A program made the translations under genes and the position numbers. A DNA stretch of 64,000 bases, from positions 8,199,840-8,263,839 of the forward strand of contig CM070628.1 in the NCBI GenBank assembly GCA_036346255.1, in the 5' to 3' direction. This document shows, piece after piece, positions 42,828 through 54,050 of the stretch. Numbering within the stretch: position 1 is the stretch's first letter; the number at the start of each line of letters is the position of its first letter. The notes beneath the pieces were generated by a model. The model was not told the DNA's origin, ran no database searches, and saw only the letters and a list, made by a program, of their open reading frames with translations. The DNA comes from Ampelocalamus luodianensis (taxonomy: Eukaryota; Streptophyta; Magnoliopsida; Poales; Poaceae).

Positions 42828-43463
42828 ATGAGACTAAAGAAGAACGAGTTTAGAGGTTTAAAGCAGGGTCACATGTCCGTAAATGAATATCTGAATAAGT
42901 TTAACTAGCTTGCCCGCTACGCCCCCAATGACGTAGAAGATGAAGAAGAAAAGATTGATCGCTTCGTGGAAGGGATGCGTGGAGATATGTGAGGACAGCT
43001 TATCCTCCATGATTTCTCCAGCTTTCATCACCTAGTCAACAAAGCCTTAGTGCTAGAGAATGAGAGGAAGACTGCAGAAGACAGTCGCAAAAGGAAGATG
43101 TCATTCCAGAGGCCACAAGGCAACTCTCCCCAGAAGTCAACACTCTAGGACAGCTCATCCTTCAGATCCTCTACAGCCTCGTCTCAATAGACTCAGGCTC
43201 CAGCCCCGTGTCCTCAAGCAAGTGGTTTTCGCACCCTTAGCCCTACTGGTCAACCCACAGTGGTTAACCCAGCAGCACACCTCCACTACTTCGCCTATGG
43301 AGAAAAAGGGCACTTTGCCAACCGGTGTCCTCACCGTCAGAATGCTCCAGCAAGGCCCAACACAGGAGCCGCTCTAGTTCAAGTCTGGACCTCAGCTCCA
43401 AGCAAGAGTCATCAGACATCGCAAGCATCAAGGTCTACACCAACACAAGCCACGGCCTCATGA
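42828..43463 (+). pseudogene. gag: Chromodomain Gypsy gag, decayed
   Basis: The frame from 42828 begins MRLKKNEFRGLKQGHMSVNE and goes on through EEKIDRFVEGMRGDM and NKALVLENERKTAEDSRKRK. The zinc knuckle is HYFAYGEKGHFANRCP, with the first two cysteines replaced by tyrosine-like residues. Several stops are present. The capsid N-terminus is missing because of the LTR-gag deletion. Confidence 0.82.
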
Positions 43464-43761
43464 ACCATGTCACCGCCTAGGAAGCACAGGATGCCGCAGG
43501 AGTGTTAATGGGTACGTTCCTTGTTAATTCGGTACCCGCTCCAGTTTTGTTCGATTTTGGAGCTTTGCACTCTTTTGTTTCAAGGAAGTTTGTTGAAAGG
43601 CTTAAGTTGCTAACCTATAAGTTAAAGAAACCCGTGGTTCTAAATTCACCCAGGGACCCTATATGGTTCTCGATTAGTCCTAGAGTCTGATTGCTTTGGG
43701 AAGTTCGGATTCTAGAAACCTCCTTGTGCTATAATCCCAAACTCTGGATACCATTCTAGGG
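43464..43761 (+). pseudogene. pol: Chromodomain Gypsy protease, decayed
   Basis: VLMGTFLVNSVPAPVLFDFG, then ALHSFVSRKFVERLK. The catalytic D-S/T-G is changed to DFG. Ends near NSPRDP with a frame break; the segment resumes as the pre-RT linker at 43762. Confidence 0.82.
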
Positions 43762-44835
43762 ATGGATTGGTTGGCTAAATATCAAGAATTATTAGATTGT
43801 GCCAACAGAGAAGTGGTGCTTACCAAGAACCCAGAAACCACAATAAGGGTTAGTGTGGAGCGTTTCTCTCCTTTGGATCACGCAATCCATCACCTCGAAG
43901 GGTTGTCCTTAGAGATAACGCCTGTGGTCCAAGCTTACCCCGACGTCTTCCCAGAAGAGCTACTGGGCATGCCACCAGACAGTGATGTTGAGTTTGTAAT
44001 CAACTTGAAGTCAGGGACAACCCCAATTGCCAAGAGACCTTATAGGATGACCGTCGACGAGCTTGAAAAGCTGAAGACACAAATTGAAGACTTACAAGGA
44101 AAGAGATTTATTAGACCCAGCTCATCCCTTTGGGGTTCGCCAGTGCTTTTTGTGACAAAGAAAGACGACACAGCCCGACTGTGTGTAGACTACCGAGCAC
44201 TCAACGATGTGACCATAAAAAACAAGTATCCCTTGCCTCGCATCGATGACCTGTTCGACTAGTTGTCGAGAGCAATAGTCTTCTCTAAGATAGACCTAAG
44301 GTCAGGATACTATCAACTCAAAATTAGGGCTGAGGACATTCCTAAAACAGCCTTCACCACTCGGTATGGCCTGTATGAGTTCACAGTCATATCGTTTGGC
44401 TTGACCAATGTGTCAGCCTACTTCATGAACCTCATGAACAAAGTATTTATGGAATACTTAGACAAGTTTGTGGTCGTGTTCATAGACGACATCTTGATCT
44501 ATTTTAAGACCAATGAAGAACATGTTGAACACTTGCATTTGGTCCTAGAAAAGCTTAGAAAGCATGTGCTTTATGCCAAGCACAGTAAATGTGAGTTTTG
44601 GCTTTAAGAGATGAGTTTCCTCGGACACATTGTATCCACTAGAGGAATCGCAGTAAATCCGTCCAAGGTAGAAGCTGTGATGGAATGGAAACAACCTATA
44701 TCAGTAGCAGAAGTGTGTAGTTTTTTTGGTTTGGCCGGATACTACAGACGTTTCATAGAAGGATTCTCTAAGCTTTCCAAACTGATGACCCATCTATTTA
44801 AAAAGGAAAAGAAGTATGAATGGACAAGCTTATGA
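43762..44835 (+). pseudogene. pol: Chromodomain Gypsy reverse transcriptase, decayed
   Basis: MDWLAKYQELLDCANREVVL leads into YPDVFPEELLGMPPDSDVEF, then KRPYRMTVDELEKLKTQIED, SSLWGSPVLFVTKKD, DYRALNDVTIKNKYPLPRID, then a TAG stop (44260-44262). It continues SKIDLRSGYYQLKIR, the catalytic box VVVFIDDILIYFK (about 44470-44510), a stop at 44605-44607, and SFLGHIVSTRGIAVNPSKVE, KLMTHLFKKEKKYEWTS. Only single stops break an otherwise intact domain, so decay is moderate. Confidence 0.92.
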
Positions 44836-45280
44836 AAAGATTTCACGAATTAAAGAAGAAGTTAACCACGCACGGTTTTGATCTGCGGGACATACATCGG
44901 GACTTTGAAGTCTATTGTGATGCATTGCGCCAAGGCCTTGGTTGCGTACTCATGCAAGGAGGAAGAGTTGTAGCTTATTTGTCAAGACTGACTCCGCCCT
45001 CATGAAGACAACTACCCAACTTATGATTTGGAGCTAGAAGCGATGAGTGCATGCCTTTAAGATTTGGCAAGATTACTTGATTGGAAATCATTGTGACATC
45101 TACACAGGACCACAAGAGTCTCAAGTATATTTTCACGAATCGGACCTCATCCTCCGACAAAGAAGATGGTTGCCTTAAGTCGTAAGTCCTACTGTAGTAA
45201 TGTTATGATTCAAGAACATCAACTTTGAGCTCTACAAAGAATTCAAAGTACTCAACCTCGGTTTAGTAGAGTAAGGCTCT
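44836..45280 (+). pseudogene. pol: Chromodomain Gypsy RNase H, decayed
   Basis: FEVYCDALRQGLGCVLMQGG and RVVAYLSRL are the first RNase H motifs (about 44908-44990). Further pieces in other frames give the DHKSLKYIFT-like element around 45105-45140. Several frameshifts between. Confidence 0.82.
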
Positions 45281-46200
45281 ATGAACGCTATGGAAGCCCG
45301 TCCAACTCTAGAAGAGCAGATCAAGACCGCTCAAGAAGGACATCCTAGAGTCCAAAGATTCAAGCATCTCATGGCCAAAGGAAAAGCCCTCAAGATGATT
45401 GAAGATCAGCAAGGAATCCTATGGTATGTGAAACGTCTTTTTGTTCCCCACCGGAAGGAACTCAAGGATCTAATACTGAAAGAAGCTCATAGCTCAGCAT
45501 ACACCATGCACCCAGGCAGCACCAAGATGTATCAAGACATGAAGATTCTGTATTGGTGGCCACGAATGAAAAGAGACATCGTAGAGTATGTAGCTTGTTG
45601 TGATGTGTGTCAGCGAATCAAGGCTGAACACCAGAGACCAGCAGGATTGCTTCAATAGCTACAGATCCCTCAGTGGAAATGGGAAGAAATTGGAATGGAT
45701 TTCATTACAGGTTTGCCCCGAACTAGGTCGGATGTGACTCAGTATGGGTTATAGTTGACAGATTGACTAAAGTCACCCACTTTATCCCTGTAAAGACCAC
45801 CTACAAGGGAGACAAGTTAGCCGAGTTGTATAGGGCTCGTATTGTGTGTCTACATGGAGTACCCAAGCGGATAGTCTCGGATTGAGGTTCTCAATTTACC
45901 TCGCATACAGGCTAGTTTGCATGATGCCCTTGGAAGACACCTTGCTTTCAAAGACGTATCATCCTGGATCGATGGCAGACAGAAAGAACAAACTAGATTC
46001 TAGAAGATATGCTTGGGCTTGTGCTTTGGAATTTCACAGTAAACTAGGAAAAATGTCTACCGTATGCGGAGTTTGCATACAACAACACTTTCAGTCAAGT
46101 GCGAAAATGTCCCGTTCAAGCGCTCTATGGAAGAAAATGCGAACTCCTGCGCATCGGTCGAATCAAGTGAAGTATATATCTTTGGACCGGTACTCTCAAG
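45281..46200 (+). pseudogene. pol: Chromodomain Gypsy integrase, decayed
   Basis: The zinc module is HSSAYTMHPGSTKMYQDMKI, YWWPRMKRDIVEYVACCDVC (about 45490-45615). After a stop at 45656, shifted frames give the catalytic core start QWKWEEIGMDFITGLP (about 45672). DRLTKVTHFIPVK and the terminal SYHRSIGMAPFEALYGR-like region follow around 46085-46140. Frames change repeatedly. Confidence 0.85.
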
Positions 46201-46203
46201 CAA

Positions 46204-46749
46204 GTGAAGAAAGTTCGACTAATCGATATCGCCTTCAAGCAGCTCAGTCGGACAAAGTGCTATGCCAACAACCGTCGAAGGGAATTAACCTTTGAGGTGG
46301 GAGATAATGTGTATCTCAAAGTGTCACCGCTTCGTGGAACTCAAAGATTTAAAGTGAAAGACAAGCTTGCACCAAGATACATAGGCCCGTTCCCAATCAC
46401 CGCTAAGCTTGGAGAAGTAGCCTATCAGCTAGAGCTACCTGAGAACCTGTCAGACGTTCATGATGTGCTTCACGTCTCTCAACTCAAGAAATGTCTCAGA
46501 GTGCCCGAAGAGCAGACTCCCGTTGAAGCCATAGCCCTTCAACAAGATCTGACTTATCCCGAGCATCCGATCAAGATCCTCGATGTCATCGAGAAGAAAA
46601 CAAGCCGTCAGGCAATCCGCCTTTGCAAAGTTCAGTGGAGCCACCACTCAGCAAAAGAAGCCACCTGGAAGCGCGAAGATCTATTGAAGCAAGATTTCCC
46701 GTCCCTGTTTCCGGAGCAGCTCGAATCTCGGGGTCGAGATTTCGTTTAA
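46204..46749 (+). pseudogene. pol: Chromodomain Gypsy integrase C-terminus with chromodomain-like module
   Basis: About 180 codons are open. GDNVYLKVSPLRGTQRFKVK and KLAPRYIGPFPITAKLGEVA form the GPF/Y module; DVHDVLHVSQLKKCLRVP follows. The C-terminus PEHPIKILDVIEKKTSRQAI, CKVQWSHHSAKEATWKREDL is the chromodomain-type end used by Tekay/Del-like chromoviruses. The module guides integration into particular chromatin in this family. Ends 13 bp before the 3' LTR. Confidence 0.9.
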
Positions 46750-46761
46750 GGTGGGTAGGTT
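46748..46761 (+). other. Polypurine tract of the chromodomain Gypsy
   Basis: AAGGTGGGTAGGT directly precedes the LTR start TGTAATGTC. It confirms the plus orientation. Confidence 0.75.
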
Positions 46762-47024
46762 TGTAATGTCTCGTTTTCGGACGAGTATTAGTGTTTGCTA
46801 ATTTGGTTTTTGATTTCCTTCGGGTTGTCTTTTGTCTTTAATTCCAGAACTTCTTGCTACTTTCAAGCTCGGGTTTGTGTTTCAATATCCCTATTGTTCG
46901 CAATTCAATTTTGGGTTGAATTCCCCCTTTTCAGTTCTGGCCCACCTCCTCTTTTGACCTTCCTTCCTTTTGGGCTTAGCTGTTCCACTCCTCCAGGACC
47001 TCCCCTCACCTCCTCTTGGTCATG

Positions 47025-47330
47025 ACCACCCTCTCAGTCGCAACCATCCGTTTTGCAGAGACCACCCTCTCGGTCATAGCCGTCTTTTTTTTGCAAAGAT
47101 CACCCTCTCGGTCGCAGCTGTCCTTTTTGCAAAGACCACCCTCTCGGTCGCAGCTGCCCTTTTTGCAAAGACCACCCTCTCGGTCGCAACCATCCTTTTT
47201 TTGCAAAGACCTCCCTCTCGGTCATAACCGTCCTTTTTGCAAAGACCACCCTCTCGGTCGCAACCGCCCTTTTTGCAAAGACCACCCTCTTGGTCGCAAC
47301 CATCCGTTTTGCAGAGACCACCCTCTCAAT
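47025..47330 (+). repeat. LTR minisatellite, about eight units
   Basis: Units of ~36-39 bp built on CCACCCTCTCGGTCGCA and TTTTTGCAAAGA. Central bases vary (AACCATCC, AGCTGTCC, AACCGCCC). Apparent minus-strand open frames across it are translation of the repeat. Confidence 0.9.
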
Positions 47331-47818
47331 CGTTCAGGACCTCCTCTTGGACCTCCCCTCAGGACCTCCTCCAGGACCTACTCATATTGCCTTCTACGAC
47401 CAGGTGTGGTCGTAGCTCCTTTGAGCACGCGTGGTTGAAACCTCTGTTTTGTGCTAAAGCTGAATAGTGGTCATTCTGAGTAGTTGCTCTTCTCAACTCA
47501 CGACTACGCCTCATGCTCTCTGCTGCACCGCACCCACTCCCTCTGTACCACCAATTCCCTGCCATTTCTGCGCCGCACCTAGTCCCTTGACCTCCGCGAC
47601 TCTGGCGCCTTTCGTCGCCCCGTCGTTTCACCCGTGTGTCATCTCTCCACTGCGCACATGCCATAGCCGTCCTGGCCGTCCTCGCCGCACCAGCGCGCCC
47701 AATCCAAGCTTCGCGCCCACGTTAGCTGGCCCTTCAAAGTTGCCGCTCCTCTGACGCCCTTCTCTGCAGTCACCTGCCCCTCGACCTGTCGCCTCCGTGC
47801 CAGTGCGCCCCTTGGCCA

Positions 47819-47828
47819 CCTATAAAAG
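47819..47828 (+). promoter_or_regulatory. TATA box in the 3' LTR
   Basis: CTATAAAAGG followed by a pyrimidine-rich stretch is the only strong TATA in this LTR and probably marks the U3/R border region. Confidence 0.65.
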
Positions 47829-48887
47829 GGCCCTTTTCCCCTTGTTCTTCCCCACGTCGCTCCTGTGCATCCGTCTAAACTCAAGTTCTTGCTCTTGGCT
47901 CTGGTCTTACTTAATTTGGGTTCCGGTTGCTTTATTTTCTTGTGTATTTATTTGTTCTCTCTATTTGTTGCTCCTCTTTTCAGTACGTTCGTCCGAGTGA
48001 GTTCGAAGAAGCAGGAGACCTCCAGTGGAACCAAGCACAAGACCTCCAAGACCCTTTTGCTTTTAACCAAGGCGAGTCAATACTTTGATCATGTTGAGCC
48101 TACTTTTATGCAATTTATATTCCTTTCAAATAACAAACTGCATGCTTTAATTTTCTAAGCAAATGTATGTTAAATCTTAAGGTGGTTAAATACCCATTTG
48201 ATGATTAACTAATGGTTATGCCACCATTGACAAATTGAATCTCTTAAGCCTTGTCACCCTAGTAACTATGTGGTAATACTAGTATAGGTTGTACTTAAGC
48301 GACACTGGGACATTAAAATATCCCAACCATCATCTCTTAAAAACATGAAAATGCTTTGGACAGTCATGGGTGGTCCATGACTGAGTTAAATGTGGTGGTT
48401 TAGTTTTACTCCTCAAAAACCCCAACTTCTTTCGCCAAGTCTGGGCGGATGGTAAGGTGGTGGGTGCCGTCGGGCACGAGTTGTAGTTGGTATGTGGAAT
48501 GAATCGCCCAGACAACCTTAAGAACTTAATCTTGTCACAACCTCCCGTGTACAACAAGAACAACCACAAGTCTGTAAAGTACAACTTGGTTTAATAAAGT
48601 TATTGAACCCTGAAAGTCATCTTATTGGAGGGGGTCGAAGAGGTACAAGTGGCGAAAGCTTTTCGGCTTGAACGGGACACCGATTCAAGGTGAAGTTACC
48701 AGCTGCGCTAGTCATTGTGGCCGGGGCCAGCTGCGCTATTCGTTGTGGTGAACATCCCATACAACATATGGGCGTAACCCTATATGGATGAAATGACAGA
48801 AGGGGCGAGATATCTAGAAAGGTTATTGTGACGGTCGCTCAACTACATGACTAAGGAATAATGTGGGGTAACGAGTATGACTATCTC

Positions 48888-48955
48888 TTGTGGGTAAAGT
48901 GTACAATCTCTACAGAGTCTAAATTGTATAAACAGCTGTGCCTACGGTCAAAGGC
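48888..48955 (+). promoter_or_regulatory. Shared LTR hairpin motif, copy in the outer family
   Basis: CTTGTGGGTAAAGTGTACAA, then CTCTACAGAG, then a decayed second stem and CTGTGCCTACGGTC. It is shared between this chromodomain-family LTR and the unrelated-looking inner-family LTRs. Confidence 0.55.
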
Positions 48956-49809
48956 GGACATGGAAACTTAACTTGAGTTAGTTCTATTTCAAAAACCTTT
49001 GTGGATGGGTTAAAAACTGGCCGAGTGGATGTAACCTGGACCTAGTGTTATTCCTGGGTGGTCGTACCTAGTGTTGTTTAGTGGTGGAGGTAACCACAAT
49101 AAAAAATAAGCATAGGTGGAGGTAACCTCTGCTAATACATTATCGCACAATTACTCTCTTTAACAAAATGCAATTTGGTTAAAATGCTAAGTGATATGAA
49201 TTTCTAATTATGATAATTGGAAACGTTGCTTTAGCAAATAAAAGAATTGTGTCATCCTTGTTAAACCTTGCACACATATACTTGCATTGTGTCTTGGCTC
49301 TCGAGCACAGAAGTTGTGCCCATTCTCGCTCTTCCCCAAACCCTTCAGATAGTGTGGATAAAGGAGACTACGCTTTCTTTGAGGACCCAGTCGACGGATA
49401 AGGAAAGCGAAGAAGAGTAGTCTAGGTTACGTAGACTAGATCTCACCTCGATCTAGTAGACTCGTTGGTTCTTGTGTACAACCGATATTATCCAATCTCC
49501 TTGGTTAATATCAGTCGTACATAAGACACCCTAGTCGCTTGCATGTGATGAGATGAACTCTACCCCTTTTGCTTCCGCTGTAGTTCTTGTTACTCTTTTG
49601 TAATGTAATCAATTCGGCCTGTTCGACTCCTTTTGTAAACTCGGCCCGACGTGGTCGAGGTCACTCTGTTGTTTGCAATATATTTGAATGCTTTAGTTCA
49701 TGCCTTGTATGAATGATTCAGCAATGTGTCTGTGAGTGCTACCTACTAATCCTGGGAATAGCACAATGATTTCATAGAGAATTCGGATTGAGGAAATCCG
49801 GGTCCGACA

Positions 49810-50890
49810 GAGCTACAACATTTTTGCATGTTCACATGAGATAGTACAGGTACAAGGCAACACATCATAGTGTTAAAGATAAAATTCGAATTAAAGGTAC
49901 ATTCGGTATTAAACTATATTTGGAAAGATAGTTAAGTCAAATCCAGAATTACTTTTAATAAACATAAATTCGGAATAAAAGTATAATTTGGTGTTATATA
50001 ACTTCATATTTGGAACTTAAAGTATATCCAAAATAAAGTTAATTCGAAATAATTTAATGTAAAATAAAAATATCTATTGGATATAGATAAAAAATAATAC
50101 ATTTGTTTTGTAAAATTACTAGCCGTGCTGGCAGCTGTGTCCATGCACCGATTCCGATGATGGCTGCAACCTCCGTTTTTACCAACTTTTTTCTTAGTTA
50201 CCGTGTGTTCTGGCATAAGTCTGAACAAGTCCATTATTTGTCGTCGAACCAGCACTAGTACAGTACTTCGGGTCTCCTGGTGGACGGCTTGGAATTATAC
50301 GGTGGTGTCGCGGCTACTCGCAGACGTAAGACGTGAGTACGTAACATGTATGGCAAAAATAGATCTCTATTCCGCAAATAAATTGGTAAAAATAGCATCC
50401 ATGATGTGCTCAAAATTCGAAGGTGACCCCTCTGTACCTTGGATACCGTGATGACTACATGACGACCGCATGGAGCTTGGCGGATCACCTATCACAAATT
50501 GGGGCGCGCGGTGGCCAACGCATGTCATCGCCGTGCCCCAATTCACGGCGGTCACATGCCGTGCCCCTAGTTCGCAAGTCACTGTCGTGCCCACAATTCG
50601 CGGCGAGTCATCGCGCAAGCTCGTGCATTTGCCACGTGGTATATCGTGCACCCAGAGTAGATCACCGTGAATTTTGAGTGCGGCACAAAGTTATTTTGCA
50701 AATTCATTCGTATGGCTATTTGTGCGAGCTGATGCATGATATATAACACGCATATGTAGCATGTTTACCATGCTTTCAGCGAGTGCCAAGCTGCGATGTG
50801 AGCGAGGAATTTAGCAATGGGGTGCACACTTCAAGGATGAAAAAAATCTTATACGACACATATGTAATTTCATAAATCCAACGTCTGATT
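49810..50890. other. Sequence without recognised genes
   Basis: 49810-50110 is AT-rich with recurring ATTCGG(A/T)AT words. 50110-50700 is more GC-balanced with open frames on both strands that have no protein-like features. No repeat boundaries could be placed. Confidence 0.5.
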
Positions 50891-51835
50891 ACACAAAAGA
50901 GTTTGAAGTTAGTTAATAATGCAATACAATAGTTCAAATAAAATCTTACATGAATAAAAGAGTCCTAAATAACTAATGGAAATCACAATACCATACGACG
51001 CGATCTCATTCCTTGAAACACTTGATTATATCAGCATCACTAATCTTGAGAAGATATCTCGCTCTATAAAGGTGACTAAACAATCATTCAATACTTGATC
51101 GCCCATACTATTTCTCAACTTGTTCTTCACAAGATTCATCGCGAAAATACTCTTTCAACGCGCTTGCCGTTGCACATGTAGGTTGACATATTCAACAAGC
51201 TTAGTAGAAAGCTCACCGAGATTCTTGTTTCTATAATAAGAACCCCAACGAGTGGCACAACAATTAATTATGTCCTTTTATATCTCATGGACAATCATCT
51301 TACAATTTTAGAGACATTGCATAAGACAACCTTAGCAACCTCCTCATTGTTGTTTGCAAGCCATTCCAAAAGTTCAAGAAAATTCCCCTTATCGCTAGAA
51401 TTTGCATTTTCACATATCCACGACATGCTAGTCCTTGACGTAAAATAAACATCAAGCATCTAATTGAATATGTCAACATAGAAATGTAAAGTTGTTTGTC
51501 CTTTTCAATTTGCTTTCTAAGAGCTTGAGCAATTGATGTTGTAGGTTTAACAAAGAAGTTGTATTTCTCTTGAGCTCAATTATGCACACTTCTTATAGTA
51601 CCCACATGCTTGTTAACGGAGTCATACCTATTCCAATTTCTAAATCCTCCTTTAATAAAACTATCGCCTCTCACAATTTTCTCGTTGAATAAATAACAGA
51701 CAAAGCAAAATACAGTATCATTCTCGACACTATATTCAATCCAATTGTACTTATCAAACTAACTAACATTGAAGCGACGTCTTTTACCTGATATTTCAAT
51801 CCAAGTGTCAATTGCTCATACATATACCTAATTTA
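50890..51835 (-). pseudogene. Decayed hAT transposase (TTF zinc finger type)
   Basis: Minus-strand readings in changing frames give, from the N-terminus, RRRFNVSWFDKYNWIEYSVE then DTVFCFVCYLFN and GDSFIKGGFRNWNRYDSVNK (about 51570-51775, a TTF-type zinc finger), RHQGLACRGY near 51430, GNFLELLEWLANNNEEVAK near 51380, and ERVFSRMNLVKNKLRNSMGD with LNDCLVTFIERDIF near 51060-51170 (C-terminal hAT dimerisation region). Order and spacing fit TTF-domain hAT proteins common in grasses, but most of the middle is deleted and no frame stays open. It is too broken to be active. Confidence 0.8.
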
Positions 51836-51957
51836 AAAAAAAGTTGCACTTTTTTTAGGATATACCTAGTTTAAAAAAATTGCATATTTTTTTGGATATA
51901 CCTAATTTTAAAAAAATTATACGTTTTTTTGGGGTGCCTGTGCACCACAGGCACCCC
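51826..51957. repeat. AT-rich tandem units and a GC hairpin
   Basis: Three units of ATACCTAATTTTAAAAAAA type with TTTTTTGG spacing, period about 40-48 bp. They are followed by the near-perfect hairpin GGGGTGCCTGTG-CA-CCACAGGCACCCC (51931-51957). Confidence 0.75.
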
Positions 51958-52068
51958 CTGGCGCCGCCCATGCCAAGCTGGCCGAGCGGTGGCCGATCGA
52001 TCGATCTGTCTGTACGTGAGCACCAAGCTGGCGGCTTGTCTCCGTTACGATGTAAATATACGTACTGT

Positions 52069-52365
52069 TCACCGATGCAGCATACTCTTGCCTAGCCTTT
52101 CGGTTGTGTTTCCATCCATGGACAAAAGATCTAGTCCAACTTCACTGTGGGCCATAGATGCTTCAAAAATATCCAAGGGTTCTGTAACTAGGTAGCGCTC
52201 GGAATGGGCCAGAAACAGTGGCGAGTGGAAGTATACCAGCCAATCACACTTCCCAATCACAGAGTTAATGTGTGCTGCTACAGGGGTTGATACCTCAGTT
52301 TTTGCCTCCTTTTCCGTTGCAAATGCTAGACCTACAAAAAAAAACTTACGTGCTGACCTAAACAA
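52069..52365 (-). CDS. Candidate coding fragment, unrecognised
   Basis: A 98-codon minus-strand frame reads VGLAFATEKEAKTEVSTPVA, KCDWLVYFHSPLFLAHSERY, EPLDIFEASMAHSEVGLDLL. The composition is protein-like rather than repeat-like, unlike neighbouring frames. No family is recognised and there is no upstream promoter or splice context that I can defend. It may be a captured or relic exon. Confidence 0.3.
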   Translation of the reverse strand: MFRSARKFFFVGLAFATEKEAKTEVSTPVAAHINSVIGKCDWLVYFHSPLFLAHSERYLVTEPLDIFEASMAHSEVGLDLLSMDGNTTERLGKSMLHR

Positions 52366-52548
52366 ACCAATTAAAGATATCTACGTGGGTACGGTGGTTT
52401 CACTGGATAGGCTTCGATTTTCATTGGGTTAGGTCCCACTTGAGACGAGAGATAATGCTACCTGTGAAGGTAAAAGATTTATAACTGGGAAATCGTAATT
52501 TTAATATGTATTTTTTGCAAGGATGGAATTTAAAATTTTGAATAAAAT

Positions 52549-52800
52549 AATACTCCCTTCGTTCAGAAATGTACGATATTTTAGAAAGCGTGCAGTCAAA
52601 CTTCTCTAACTTTGACTACTAATATATGAAAACACTATTTAGATTGATCATAAGAGAATAATATCATTATATTTGTCATGATAAATATTTTTATAATATA
52701 ATAATTTTGTCAACTTTTATTAACATAATCATATGAAAAGTAATTGTCCAAGTTGGATATTGAAGACCGTGTCGATGTCTAAAACGTCATACATTCTTGA
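52549..52800. mobile_element. Stowaway/Mariner-like MITE, degenerate
   Basis: Begins CTCCCTTCGTTC, the typical Stowaway-type terminus. The subterminal sequence AAATGTACGATATTTTAGA recurs inverted near 52770-52795 (TCTAAAACGTCATACATT). The last ~12 bp of the right terminus are missing. The AT-rich interior has no coding sequence. Confidence 0.7.
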
Positions 52801-53235
52801 TCAAAGAAAGTAAAAGGAAACCGCAACAATACCGGTGGTAAGGTGGATAGGCTTTGGATGTGTAGGCTGTGTGTTTGAATCCTCAAAACCACAGTTTTTT
52901 TTTTCATAAAAACAAATCTGATTAAAAAAATAAAACTATTTGAAAACCTAAAATTTCCGTGATCTTGACGGGTTCCCATAAATTTTATTAATCGAAAGCT
53001 TTTTCCTAGCCAAGGTAATGCAAAGCTTGACGAATTCTAACCATTCTCAGGCTTCACCTCCTTAGTCAACCAGTGCCAACTCTCCAATATCCTGACCTGC
53101 TACCGAGCAACTTTTATTATATAATTTTTTTAATTTATTTTTATTAATCCATGACCAACTTATTTTCAAATTTAACCATTTTGGCTACACCAACACCCGT
53201 GGCTGGACAAACAACACTACTACGTCACGTGGTCA

Positions 53236-53380
53236 AATAACCATTTTGACCATTTCGCTGGTCGTGGTATGGCCAAAAAACACTACTACGTCAGTCAATA
53301 TGTAGTGACATGATTTGATCATATTATTGTGTTGTTTGGCCATGACACGACCAACAGTACGATCAAAATGATTGCATCGG
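53236..53380. mobile_element. Foldback MITE-like element
   Basis: The left arm ACCATTTTGACCATTTCGCT, GGTCGTGGTATGGCCAAA pairs with the right arm TTTGGCCATGACACGACC ... GATCAAAATGATT. The loop region holds ACTACTACGTCA, also found just upstream (53216). No certain target duplication. Confidence 0.65.
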
Positions 53381-53934
53381 CGTACGTACGCATGTTCCAT
53401 CGCCATGTCACGCCTTACGTACGTTGGCGAGTAACCGATCGAGCACGTCGTACTCCGCATATATACTTCCAAGCCGTCCAGCTGAGGTCTTGGGGAAGTC
53501 AGACTTGTTCGGGTTAGGTTCAAATTGCATGCGTGCAGCCAGTAAACGCTTGAGTGTTACTGCACACGCTAACCGATCGAGAATGACGTCTGCACGTGGC
53601 ATCGGCTAGAATGGAGCCATCATCATATCCAGAGTGATGAGATACTAAGACAATCTGGAACGTTGGATTTTTGCTGGTTCAAAGAGCTATTTTAGATGAT
53701 TGATGGAGTAATCGATTCCAACAAAATTAATCCTATAGCTGAACTCTAGTTTAGAGTCTATATATTCTAGTTTAGTAACAAAATTAATCCTATGAAATGG
53801 AATTGGCTCGAGCATGGCAGCGTAGCACAATGCGGGTCTACATATGTCGGACGGACAGCCAGGAAAGCGCTCGCACAAGTCACCATCCGACGCGCCATCT
53901 CCAGGACCCCAGCTCCTAACGCGTCACACTGAAC

Positions 53935-53946
53935 TGTATAAATAAC
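53935..53946 (+). promoter_or_regulatory. TATA box of the ERF gene
   Basis: TGTATAAATAAC lies about 110 bp before ATG 54051, a normal plant spacing. Confidence 0.7.
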
Positions 53947-54050
53947 AAGCGTCGTCGAGCTTCCCCTAACTCGCATGCATTGATACAATTGCAATCGAGC
54001 TACCTACCTACGACTCGCGGGCAGCCTTTACTCGCACCAAGTTGACAAAC

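Larger units (their letters stand above)
46762..49809 (+). repeat. 3' LTR of the chromodomain Gypsy, ~3 kb
   Basis: Starts TGTAATGTCTCG and appears to end AAATCCGGGTCCGACA (TG...CA). Contents in order: U3 with minisatellite (47025-47330), TATA box at about 47820 (CTATAAAAGG), pyrimidine-rich transcript start region, then a long U5-like part with the shared hairpin motif (48888-48955). The length is typical of grass chromoviruses with large LTRs (RIRE3/RIRE8-like; tentative). The right end is inferred from the sequence pattern because no intact 5' LTR end exists for comparison. Confidence 0.78.

Noticed and set aside
42142..47321. Cysteine/arginine-rich minus-strand frames at 42142-42531 and 47006-47321
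   Set aside because: They are antisense translations of the LTR minisatellite; the repeat unit explains the repeated residues.
47025..47330. Possible CRISPR-like array because of regular repeats
   Set aside because: Repeats are contiguous with no unique spacers, lie in a retrotransposon LTR, and the genome is plant nuclear.
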